Shown: positions 1 to 5,118 of the stretch, piece by piece
Numbering within the stretch: the first letter of the stretch is position 1
How the letters are laid out: each line of letters begins with the position of its first letter
Position numbers and translations under genes: made by a program
NCBI GenBank assembly: GCA_028698375.1
Contig: JAQVDI010000003.1
Coordinates: forward strand, 1 to 26,282
Direction: 5' to 3'
Length of the DNA stretch: 26,282 nt
From: Patescibacteria group bacterium
GTDB lineage: Bacteria > Patescibacteriota > UBA1384 > JAGGWG01
The notes under the pieces: model-generated
What the model saw: only the letters and a program-made list of their open reading frames with translations
Database searches by the model: none
Told to the model about the DNA's origin: nothing

Positions 1-2
1 CA

Positions 3-155
3 CGCTATTTGAGCTTTGTTCTTTTTTCGCCACAAGCTTTTGACCAAGGTGCGCTCCTAGAAAATCATTTAGGCCATCACAATCTTGAGGATTCGCTAAC
101 GCAATTAATTGATATTATTGATCGCCATGAATTTCTCTTGAGCCAACCCAATTGA
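3..155 (+). CDS. C-terminal fragment of an unrecognised protein
   Basis: An open frame runs in from the left window edge and ends at TGA 153-155, giving the last 50 residues of a protein. The fragment begins RYLSFVLFSPQAFD and ends DRHEFLLSQPN; it is probably mostly helical, with a leucine- and isoleucine-rich stretch. It is on the same strand as glyA and is followed within 5 nt by a strong terminator, so it is the last gene of its transcription unit. I do not recognise the family from this much sequence and assign no function. The reading frame is supported by the clean run to the stop and by the terminator placed directly behind it; the other two plus frames have early stops. Confidence 0.6.
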   Translation, partial: RYLSFVLFSPQAFDQGALLENHLGHHNLEDSLTQLIDIIDRHEFLLSQPN

Positions 156-159
156 CTAT

Positions 160-191
160 GACCGACAAGATTTTGTCGGTCTTTTCTTTTT
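160..191 (+). terminator. Rho-independent terminator
   Basis: A perfect 9-bp stem, GACCGACAA (160-168) with TTGTCGGTC (173-181), closes a 4-nt loop and is followed by the T-rich tail TTTTCTTTTTT. It ends the upstream partial gene and separates it from glyA. Confidence 0.93.
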
Positions 192-204
192 TCACGAGAT
201 ATGT

Positions 205-210
205 TATACC
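205..210 (+). promoter_or_regulatory. glyA -10 box, leaderless geometry
   Basis: TATACC lies 6 nt before the glyA ATG at 217, so transcription would begin at or next to the start codon. No Shine-Dalgarno is present. The -35 region falls in the T tract of the preceding terminator and is weak. Confidence 0.55.
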
Positions 211-216
211 AAATCT

Positions 217-1467
217 ATGGATTATTCGCACTTAAAACAAACGGATCCGGAAAATTTTAAGCTGTTGCAAGCAGAAATCAAAAGAGAAAATGAAACTCTA
301 AATTTAATTGCTTCAGAAAACTATCCTTCACCCGCAGTTTTAGAAGCTTTAGGTTCGGTTTTTAACAATAAATATTCTGAAGGATATCCGGGTAAGCGAT
401 ATTATGCCGGCAACAGCGTGATTGACCAAATGGAAGAACTAGCCAAAAAGCGTTTATTGCAGATCTATGTAAAGTCTACTTTACAAAAATATTGGCACGC
501 TAATGTCCAACCCTTAAGCGGCGCTACAGCTAATATTGCAGCTTACACCGGACTTTTAGACAAAGGAGATAAAATTTTAGCTTTAGATTTAAGTCAAGGC
601 GGACATTTAACTCATGGCTCACGCGTTAATTTCTCGGGTATTTTTTGGAATTTTGTTTATTACGGCGTTGATTGTAAAACCGAACTTTTAGATTATGATG
701 AGATTGAAAAAATTGCATTAAAAGAAAAACCCAAGATGATTGTCTGTGGCGCCACAGCATATTCCAGAACCATTGATTTTGAAAGATTTTCTAAAATTGC
801 CGAGAAAGTAAATGCTTTACTTTTAGCTGATATTGCTCATATTGCCGGCTTAATTGCGGCCGGAGTTCATCCATCGCCTATTCCTTTTGCTGATGTAACC
901 ACCAGCACCACTCAAAAAACTTTGCGTGGCCCCAGAGGTGGTTTTATAATTTGCAAGCGTGAATTAGCTGATAAAATTGACAAAGCAGTTTTTCCTGGTC
1001 TTCAAGGCGGCCCACATATGCATAGTGTGTTTTCTAAATCTGTTTGTTTCAAAGAAGCTTTAGATTCAAGTTTTAAAATTTATGCCAAACAAATTATTAA
1101 AAATGCTCAAACTCTAGCTCAAACTTTAAAAAATGAGGGGTTAGAAATTATTACTGGCGGCACTGATAACCATTTATTCTTACTGAATTTAAAACCACTA
1201 AATCTAGATGGCATTAGCGCTCAAAATATGTTAGAAACCGCTGGAATTACCTTAAATCGGAATGCTATTCCTTATGATACTTGCTCACCTTTTAACCCGT
1301 CTGGGCTCCGTCTAGGCACTCCAGCCTTAACTTCCCGCGGAATGGAAGAAAAAGAAATGAAACAAGTTGGCACAATTATTGCTCGTATTTTGAATAATAA
1401 GAAAATAACCGAATCGGACAAAAAAGAGATCAAAGTTCTCGCCCTCAAATTTCCTTTACCCTATTAA
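217..1467 (+). CDS. glyA: Serine hydroxymethyltransferase
   Basis: This is a PLP enzyme of fold type I that interconverts serine plus tetrahydrofolate with glycine plus 5,10-methylene-tetrahydrofolate, feeding cytosolic one-carbon metabolism. Its 416 residues match the family length. Visible landmarks are the N-terminal ENETLNLIASENY (about 24-36), NKYSEGYPGKRYY (51-63), the substrate-binding region LSGATAN (100-106), the PLP-contacting D204 and H207 in ADIAHIAG, and the Schiff-base lysine K234 in TTQKTLRGPRGG. The residue before the lysine is Gln, where the usual motif has His (THK). The ATG at 217 gives the expected N terminus and sits 6 nt after a -10 box. The gene is transcribed alone: a terminator precedes it, and a promoter for the next gene starts about 190 nt after its stop. 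Confidence 0.97.
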   Translation: MDYSHLKQTDPENFKLLQAEIKRENETLNLIASENYPSPAVLEALGSVFNNKYSEGYPGKRYYAGNSVIDQMEELAKKRLLQIYVKSTLQKYWHANVQPLSGATANIAAYTGLLDKGDKILALDLSQGGHLTHGSRVNFSGIFWNFVYYGVDCKTELLDYDEIEKIALKEKPKMIVCGATAYSRTIDFERFSKIAEKVNALLLADIAHIAGLIAAGVHPSPIPFADVTTSTTQKTLRGPRGGFIICKRELADKIDKAVFPGLQGGPHMHSVFSKSVCFKEALDSSFKIYAKQIIKNAQTLAQTLKNEGLEIITGGTDNHLFLLNLKPLNLDGISAQNMLETAGITLNRNAIPYDTCSPFNPSGLRLGTPALTSRGMEEKEMKQVGTIIARILNNKKITESDKKEIKVLALKFPLPY

Positions 1468-1476
1468 ATAAAAACA

Positions 1477-1510
1477 CCCCCCTAAAATGAAGCAAGCTTC
1501 TTCTAGGGGA
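1477..1510 (-). terminator. Hairpin behind glyA with its U tract on the minus strand
   Basis: CCCCTA (1479-1484) pairs with TAGGGG (1504-1509), enclosing an inner GAAG-CAAG-CTTC hairpin. Read on the plus strand, no T run follows (AGATGCTATAC). Read on the minus strand, the stem is followed by TGTTTTTATTTAAT. The geometry therefore favours minus-strand termination or, at best, a tail-less stem for glyA. The rest of the 1468-1653 gap is AT-rich, with a GGATAA-CTT-TTATCC inverted repeat near 1569-1583; I see no gene in it. Confidence 0.6.
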
Positions 1511-1653
1511 GATGCTATACAGCTGAAACTTATTTATATTGTTATTTAAAAATTTATTTAACACAAGTGGATAACTTTTATCCCTCTGTTATTAATCTTA
1601 AAATTAAAAACAAAGAACAAACAATCAACAATTAATAAAAAAACTTTGAGCCA

Positions 1654-1681
1654 TTGACCACTTGACAGGATTTGGTATACT
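1654..1681 (+). promoter_or_regulatory. Promoter of the zinc-ribbon gene
   Basis: The -35 box TTGACC (1654-1659), a 16-nt spacer and the -10 box TATACT (1676-1681) match the sigma-70 pattern closely. Expected transcription start is near 1688, leaving a leader of about 18 nt without a Shine-Dalgarno before the ATG at 1706. Confidence 0.75.
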
Positions 1682-1705
1682 AGAATTACAAACTAATAAA
1701 CACAT

Positions 1706-2062
1706 ATGGATTCTCGACTTTTACAACAATTAGTCAAAAGTATCCAAGACACAGTCAAATGCCCGGTTTGCGGTAATTTTTATCCTGAAACCAATATTCG
1801 TTTCAAGGGGAATATGAATAATTTTTATTTATTCAATTTAACTTGCGGTCATTGCCAAAGCAATGTTTTCGCCCAAGTTTTAGTAAACGGACAGGGATTA
1901 AAACCTCAAGCTGATATTTTTGTTGAACCAAATCCATTGAAACGACAGGTTCAAACACCAAAACAAGAAACAAAAAAGTCAAAAATTAAAGCTGATGAGG
2001 TGATTGCTTTTGCTAAATTTATTGACCGAAATAACCGATCTTTTTCCACTTGGATAAAATAA
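1706..2062 (+). CDS. Small zinc-ribbon protein, function unknown
   Basis: This 118-residue protein has two CxxC pairs, C19/C22 in KCPVCGNF and C47/C50 in LTCGHCQS, spaced as in a classical zinc ribbon with a beta hairpin between the knuckles (about residues 15-60). The rest is a Gln-, Lys- and Thr-rich linker (about 70-98) and a short helix ending IDRNNRSFSTWIK. I do not recognise the family. The fold suits nucleic-acid or protein binding, but nothing in the sequence fixes the partner. It has its own strong promoter, and the next gene, rplY, starts 62 nt downstream with a promoter of its own, so any link to the ribosome is only positional. No signal peptide or membrane segment is present, so it is probably cytosolic. 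Confidence 0.85.
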   Translation: MDSRLLQQLVKSIQDTVKCPVCGNFYPETNIRFKGNMNNFYLFNLTCGHCQSNVFAQVLVNGQGLKPQADIFVEPNPLKRQVQTPKQETKKSKIKADEVIAFAKFIDRNNRSFSTWIK

Positions 2063-2076
2063 TTTTTTATTTACTC

Positions 2077-2105
2077 TTGAATAAAAAATTTATTTCTGAT
2101 ATTCT
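2077..2105 (+). promoter_or_regulatory. rplY promoter
   Basis: The -35 box TTGAAT (2077-2082), a 17-nt spacer and the -10 box TATTCT (2100-2105) lie just upstream of rplY. The predicted start near 2112 leaves a leader of about 13 nt with no Shine-Dalgarno before ATG 2125. Confidence 0.65.
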
Positions 2106-2124
2106 TTTTAAGTTAATTTAAACT

Positions 2125-2829
2125 ATGGCTGAAATAAAACAAAAAATTAAATTAGTGGTTAAAAAACGAGAGAATAAACCTAATGCCACTAGGCAACAAG
2201 GATTAATCCCGGCGGTTATTTATGGTCCAAAAACCAAACCAATTAAAATAGAAATTGATCAAAATACTCTAGAAAAAGTATATACCGAAGCTGGCAAATC
2301 CAACTTGATTGACCTAGAAGTTGAAGGCGAAAACAAAAAAGTTTTAATTTACGATTTACAATTTGATCCAGTCAAAGATAATATTATTCATGTTGATTTC
2401 TATGCTGTCCGCATGGATCAAGAGATTCACACTGAAATCCCAGTCAAATTAATTGGTGAATCTAAAGCAGTCAAAGATTTAGGTGGTACAATTTTAAATG
2501 AAAAAGATACAATCGAAATTGAATGTTTACCCCAAGATCTCATTAATGAGATTGAAATTGATATCGCCATTTTAGATGCCTTTGACAAAGTTATTAAAGT
2601 GGCTGACTTAAATTTACCCAAAACTATTAAAATTTTAGATGAACCCGATCAAATTATTGCTTTGATACAAGCACCTCGTAGCGAAGAAGAATTAGCCGAG
2701 TTGGATGAAGCTGTAGAAGAAAATGTGGAAGACGTAGAGGTAGAAGAAAAAGGTAAGGAAGAGGAAGAAGGTGAAGAGGGTGAAACCACTGAGTCAACCG
2801 AAACTACACCTAATGAAGAAGCAAAATAA
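2125..2829 (+). CDS. rplY: Large ribosomal subunit protein bL25 (TL5/CTC type)
   Basis: This 5S-rRNA-binding ribosomal protein has the two-domain TL5/CTC form. Residues about 5-93 are the N-terminal L25 domain, including TRQQGLIPAVIYGP and the strand HVDFYAVR. Residues about 95-185 are the beta-rich C-terminal domain, beginning IPVKLIGES. The last 45 or so residues form a strongly acidic low-complexity tail of Glu, Asp and Thr, longer than in many homologues and probably disordered. At 234 residues the length fits the CTC subfamily. It is monocistronic as far as can be seen; downstream lie two tRNA genes on the other strand, and I see no clear terminator in between. Start ATG 2125 is supported by the promoter 20 nt upstream and by the normal N terminus. 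Confidence 0.95.
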   Translation: MAEIKQKIKLVVKKRENKPNATRQQGLIPAVIYGPKTKPIKIEIDQNTLEKVYTEAGKSNLIDLEVEGENKKVLIYDLQFDPVKDNIIHVDFYAVRMDQEIHTEIPVKLIGESKAVKDLGGTILNEKDTIEIECLPQDLINEIEIDIAILDAFDKVIKVADLNLPKTIKILDEPDQIIALIQAPRSEEELAELDEAVEENVEDVEVEEKGKEEEEGEEGETTESTETTPNEEAK

Positions 2830-2852
2830 AAATTTGATTCTCAATTAAAAAA

Positions 2853-2925
2853 TGGACCTGGTGGGACTCGAACCCACAACCTCCACATTGCAAATGTGAT
2901 GCGCTACCAATTGCGCCACAGGCCC
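2853..2925 (-). tRNA. tRNA-Ala(TGC)
   Basis: A complete cloverleaf reads on the minus strand. The acceptor GGGCCTG pairs with CAGGTCC and contains the G3-U70 pair that identifies alanine, with A73 as discriminator. The D stem is GCGC/GCGC, the anticodon loop TTTGCAA carries TGC at 34-36, and the T loop is TTCGAGT. CCA is not encoded. It lies 17 nt downstream of tRNA-Glu and is probably cotranscribed with it. Confidence 0.97.
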
Positions 2926-2942
2926 ATATTTCTATTATACAT

Positions 2943-3014
2943 TACCGCTATGGGGATTCGAACCCCAATTACCACCGTGAGAGGGTGGCGTCCTAGCCAT
3001 TAGACGATAGCGGC
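2943..3014 (-). tRNA. tRNA-Glu(CTC)
   Basis: The cloverleaf is complete on the minus strand. The anticodon stem CCACC/GGTGG encloses the loop CTCTCAC, giving anticodon CTC; the T arm is GGGG-TTCGAAT-CCCC, and the D arm begins GTCTAATGG as in other Glu tRNAs. The acceptor closes with a G1-U72 wobble and A73, unlike the usual G1-C72 and G73. CCA is not encoded. Confidence 0.94.
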
Positions 3015-3021
3015 CACTTTA

Positions 3022-3052
3022 GTTAATTGTTAATTGGTTATTGGTTAATTGG
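3022..3052 (+). repeat. GTTAATTG(G) micro-repeat
   Basis: Four imperfect units of the type GTTAATTG / TTAATTGG / TTATTGG / TTAATTGG fill the gap between tRNA-Glu and the four-helix-bundle gene. The same motif in inverted orientation occurs on the other side of that gene (3420-3446). Confidence 0.7.
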
Positions 3053-3061
3053 TTTAAAAAA

Positions 3062-3415
3062 TTATTTTAGTTTATTAATTAAACTAGAAATCATTTTAGC
3101 AATAATTATAATTTCTTTACGCCAATTATTATTTTCAATTTCTGAAATCAATTTTAGATTAAAAGTTATATCCAATAAAGCGGCAACTTCATAAACAGAA
3201 CTTCTGGAAGTTTTATAAAAATTCATCTTGTCTTTAGAGGATAAACGGCCTGAACCTTCAGCAATATTTAAAGGGACTGAAATGATCGCGCCAATTAATT
3301 GATCGGAAATTCTAGAAAATTTTTGCGGAAAAGAACCAGCCTTTACACAAATCAGTTTACTTAGATTCAGACTTTTTTGATAAACAATTAGGTTTTCAAA
3401 ATTAAATTTTTCCAT
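3062..3415 (-). CDS. Four-helix-bundle protein (S23 / 23S rRNA IVP family)
   Basis: This 117-residue all-helical protein belongs to the family first found in intervening sequences of 23S rRNA genes. Seen here are the N-terminal FENLIVYQKSLNLSKLI helix (about 6-22), the family hallmark VPLNIAEGSGR (about 47-57) and the following helix FYKTSRSSVYEVAALLDI (about 66-83). The family is thought to bind nucleic acid or act as a pentameric adaptor (Avd of diversity-generating retroelements is a relative), but its free-standing role is not settled. Here it lies 42 nt downstream of tmRNA and 47 nt upstream of tRNA-Glu on the same strand, with AT-rich micro-repeats on both sides in opposite orientation. 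No reverse transcriptase is in the window. ATG 3415 is the natural start; no Shine-Dalgarno is seen. Confidence 0.9.
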   Translation of the reverse strand: MEKFNFENLIVYQKSLNLSKLICVKAGSFPQKFSRISDQLIGAIISVPLNIAEGSGRLSSKDKMNFYKTSRSSVYEVAALLDITFNLKLISEIENNNWRKEIIIIAKMISSLINKLK

Positions 3416-3419
3416 TTTT

Positions 3420-3446
3420 CTAATTAACTAATTAACGAACTAACTA
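3420..3446 (-). repeat. Inverted counterpart of the GTTAATT micro-repeat
   Basis: Read on the minus strand, this stretch has the units GTTAGTTC, GTTAATTA and GTTAATTA. It mirrors the array at 3022-3052, so the four-helix-bundle gene lies between imperfect inverted repeats. Confidence 0.6.
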
Positions 3447-3457
3447 AAAACTATTAT

Positions 3458-3802
3458 TGGAGCTGGTGGGAGTTGAACCCACGTCCGAGACTTTGCTCGA
3501 CCCTGATTCTACAAGTTTAGCTAGGTTTAATGTTCTCTCTATTTCTAAAGACCTAGCAAAACAAAATAGAGAAAAGCCCGAATTTTATCCGATAAAACTT
3601 TGGGCAAGAGTTTTATCTTAAGTCACATTTGAAGGTTAATTCTTGATAGTGACGTCTCAAGAGACCTTCTTACCTATTTAATTAGGCAAGAGCAAGTGCA
3701 GGTTTTTTGGCACTTGTAATTTTCTTGATTTGGTTCAAAGCGGAATCAAGACCGCTTACTTGCATCAAAAGTTAGTAAAGTTCGTCTAGGCCTTGCAGCC
3801 CC
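3458..3802 (-). ncRNA. ssrA: Transfer-messenger RNA (tmRNA)
   Basis: tmRNA rescues stalled ribosomes by trans-translation and tags the nascent chain for proteolysis. The 5' end GGGGCTG pairs with CAGCTCC at the 3' end, with the alanine-specific G3-U70 pair and A73. A T arm with GGGTTCAACTCCC precedes the 3' acceptor. The internal tag frame at 3682-3711 reads A-KKPALALA followed by TAA. The remaining 345-nt molecule contains GC-richer stems consistent with the pseudoknots, for example the GAAGGTCTCTTGAGACG region. CCA is not encoded. A strong promoter lies immediately upstream. The four-helix-bundle gene and two tRNAs follow on the same strand. Confidence 0.96.
3682..3711 (-). other. tmRNA tag-peptide reading frame
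   Basis: The minus-strand codons GCC AAA AAA CCT GCA CTT GCT CTT GCC TAA encode AKKPALALA and a stop. The hydrophobic, Ala-Leu-rich end fits the degron recognised by ClpXP-type proteases. GCC is the likely resume codon by analogy with other tmRNAs; the exact resume position is inferred. Confidence 0.85.
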
Positions 3803-3810
3803 ATTAAAAT

Positions 3811-3839
3811 AATATAGCATAAAAACACGTTTTGATCAA
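3811..3839 (-). promoter_or_regulatory. ssrA promoter
   Basis: On the minus strand, the -35 box TTGATC (3834-3839), a 17-nt spacer and the -10 box TATATT (3811-3816) end 8 nt before the first base of tmRNA. Transcription would start almost at the mature 5' end, leaving little or no leader for RNase P. Confidence 0.8.
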
Positions 3840-3868
3840 GATAACCATTGAAAAAAATACTTTAATAC

Positions 3869-3897
3869 TTGATAATTGATTTACGCCCCGATATTCA
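3869..3897 (+). promoter_or_regulatory. Promoter of tRNA-Arg (and perhaps tRNA-Pro)
   Basis: TTGATA (3869-3874), a 17-nt spacer and TATTCA (3892-3897) precede tRNA-Arg by 33 nt. It is divergent from the ssrA promoter. Confidence 0.5.
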
Positions 3898-3905
3898 TGG
3901 CTATT

Positions 3906-3923
3906 ATTCAAAATTCAAAATTC
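3906..3923 (+). repeat. ATTCAAA micro-repeat
   Basis: The unit ATTCAAA is repeated in tandem (ATTCAAA-ATTCAAA-ATTC) directly upstream of tRNA-Arg. Confidence 0.5.
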
Positions 3924-3930
3924 TATTTAT

Positions 3931-4003
3931 GTCCCCGTAGCTTAACTGGCTAAAGCAAGGGCGTCCTAAGCCCTTGATATAGGTTCGAGTCCTATCGGGG
4001 ATA
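3931..4003 (+). tRNA. tRNA-Arg(CCT)
   Basis: The cloverleaf has acceptor GTCCCCG/CGGGGAT (G1-U72 wobble), D stem GCTT/AAGC, anticodon stem AGGGC/GCCCT around the loop GTCCTAA (anticodon CCT), a 4-nt variable loop, and the T arm ATAGG-TTCGAGT-CCTAT. The discriminator is A73; CCA is not encoded. Confidence 0.96.
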
Positions 4004-4030
4004 TAATTTTTTCGCTTAAACTCAAAATTT

Positions 4031-4057
4031 TGACTTTTGAATTCTGACTTTTGAATT
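4031..4057 (+). repeat. Tandem 13-bp direct repeat
   Basis: TGACTTTTGAATT occurs at 4031-4043 and again at 4045-4057, separated by one C, in the gap between tRNA-Arg and tRNA-Pro. Confidence 0.8.
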
Positions 4058-4064
4058 AATTAAT

Positions 4065-4136
4065 CGGGGTGTGGCCTAATGGTAAGGCGCAGCGTTCGGG
4101 ACGCTGAGACTCGCGGTTCAAATCCGCGCACCCCGA
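4065..4136 (+). tRNA. tRNA-Pro(CGG)
   Basis: The cloverleaf has acceptor CGGGGTG/CACCCCG with A73, D stem GCCT/AGGC, anticodon stem CAGCG/CGCTG around TTCGGGA (anticodon CGG), and the T arm CGCGG-TTCAAAT-CCGCG. C1-G72 is typical of bacterial proline tRNA. CCA is not encoded. Confidence 0.97.
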
Positions 4137-4187
4137 ATTTGCTGAACGAAGTTCGAACTTATTTTGAGAACTCCGAAAGCAAATTCG
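4134..4187 (+). repeat. Long inverted repeat at the 3' end of tRNA-Pro
   Basis: CGAATTTGCT (4134-4143) pairs with AGCAAATTCG (4178-4187), with an inner pair AGTTC/GAACT (4150-4154, 4168-4172). The left arm includes the last bases of tRNA-Pro. No T tract follows on either strand, so it is not a classical terminator; it could mark the 3' boundary of the tRNA transcript. The remaining gap to 4272 is AT-rich and shows no gene. Confidence 0.7.
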
Positions 4188-4272
4188 ACCATTCCATACA
4201 TTTTAATTTTTCAGGGGAATTTTAGTTATTAAAATTTGCGATTAGACTTAATACGCCCAATCAACTAAAACT

Positions 4273-5082
4273 CTATTCCTGGCAAAAAAGTTCGTTTTTG
4301 CGGACAAAACTAAACAAATAACCACTTTCTCTAGGATAAGACAATGAGACTTGATAATTTTTTAAAGCTTCAAGTTTTTTTGATTGCTGATCATCTGTTA
4401 AGGGAAATTTAAACCACTGACAACGAAAAAATAAACTTGCTGGCTCCATCAAAAAACGATCTTGAGCTAATTTTCTAGGATAAGGATAGCCGCTAAAATG
4501 CGTTAAATAAGCAAATTTGTGAATTTGGCGGTGATCTTTGGAAATTTTTTCAATAGCTAAACCAACAACACGATGATCTAGGTGTTCATCAAAACGCGAT
4601 GGATAAATTATTACTTGGGGATCAAACTCAATTATAATTTTAGAAAAAACTTCTACCAGATCATCTTGATTGCTATATTTCAGATAACCATCTTTATAAT
4701 CCAAAAAAGCTAAATTATTATTTTCTAAACCCAAATGAGACATGGCTTTCTGAAATTCAATTTTTCTTTTTTCTCCTTTGCCGCGACGATTACCATCTGT
4801 AACTAAAACTATTTTGACTTCTATGCCACGTGCTAAAGCAGCTTGAATATAGCCAGCACTGGCAAGCGTTTCATCGTCAGGATGAGGAGAAAAAACCAAA
4901 ACTCTTTTTTCTTTACCACTAAATCCGATGCTGGGCATAAAATAATAAGCAGTTTCAGGGACAATTTTAAAAATTTGTGAATAAATAAAATTACTCAAAA
5001 AATAAATTAATAAAATTCCTAAAAGGGATAAGGCGATAAAACGATATCTTCTGAAAAAAGATATTTTAGCTAAATTTTCCAC
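4273..5082 (-). CDS. Membrane-anchored PIG-L / LmbE-type deacetylase
   Basis: This is a zinc-dependent N-acetylglucosaminyl deacetylase-family protein, likely acting on a GlcNAc-containing glycan or lipid-linked sugar. Counting from the GTG proposed here, a single transmembrane helix lies at about 15-33 (FIALSLLGILLIYFLSNFI). The zinc and catalytic motif SPHPDDETL lies at about 65-73, VTDGN at about 94-98, and the third metal ligand motif DEHLDH at about 165-170. I chose the GTG at 5082 because a consensus -10 (TATAAT) sits exactly 6 nt upstream. A longer frame starting at TTG 5130 would overlap the divergent FkbM start by 12 nt. The gene opens the surface-glycan locus. Its substrate cannot be read from the sequence, and the side of the membrane on which the catalytic domain lies is uncertain. 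Confidence 0.88.
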   Translation of the reverse strand: MENLAKISFFRRYRFIALSLLGILLIYFLSNFIYSQIFKIVPETAYYFMPSIGFSGKEKRVLVFSPHPDDETLASAGYIQAALARGIEVKIVLVTDGNRRGKGEKRKIEFQKAMSHLGLENNNLAFLDYKDGYLKYSNQDDLVEVFSKIIIEFDPQVIIYPSRFDEHLDHRVVGLAIEKISKDHRQIHKFAYLTHFSGYPYPRKLAQDRFLMEPASLFFRCQWFKFPLTDDQQSKKLEALKNYQVSLSYPRESGYLFSFVRKNELFCQE

Positions 5083-5088
5083 TACTTT

Positions 5089-5117
5089 ATTATAGAAATT
5101 TAAGTTAGTATAAGCAA
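5089..5117 (-). promoter_or_regulatory. PIG-L gene promoter, leaderless
   Basis: On the minus strand, TTGCTT (5112-5117), a 17-nt spacer and the perfect -10 TATAAT (5089-5094) are followed 6 nt later by the GTG at 5082. This decides the start codon. Confidence 0.7.
5106..5111 (+). promoter_or_regulatory. FkbM gene -10 box, leaderless
   Basis: TAGTAT lies 7 nt before ATG 5119. It falls inside the spacer of the divergent PIG-L promoter, so the two promoters share about 30 bp. The -35 is poor (TACTTT). Confidence 0.5.
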
Positions 5118-5118
5118 A

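Noticed and set aside
2427..2621. Minus-strand open frame inside rplY (and similar frames inside recG, rny, comEA, the kinase and others)
   Set aside because: These are antisense shadows of well-supported genes, with no promoter, no Shine-Dalgarno and no recognisable protein features.
3062..3415. Four-helix-bundle protein as Avd of a diversity-generating retroelement
   Set aside because: No reverse transcriptase, template repeat or variable repeat is present; the sequence has the S23/IVP signature instead.
3884..3892. GCCCCGATA upstream of tRNA-Arg, complementary to the tRNA 3' acceptor region
   Set aside because: The match is only about 8-9 nt in a promoter spacer and nothing else of a tRNA is duplicated there; it is probably chance.
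3022..4057. Micro-repeats as a CRISPR array
   Set aside because: Units are 7-13 bp, AT-rich, with no regular unique spacers and no cas genes.
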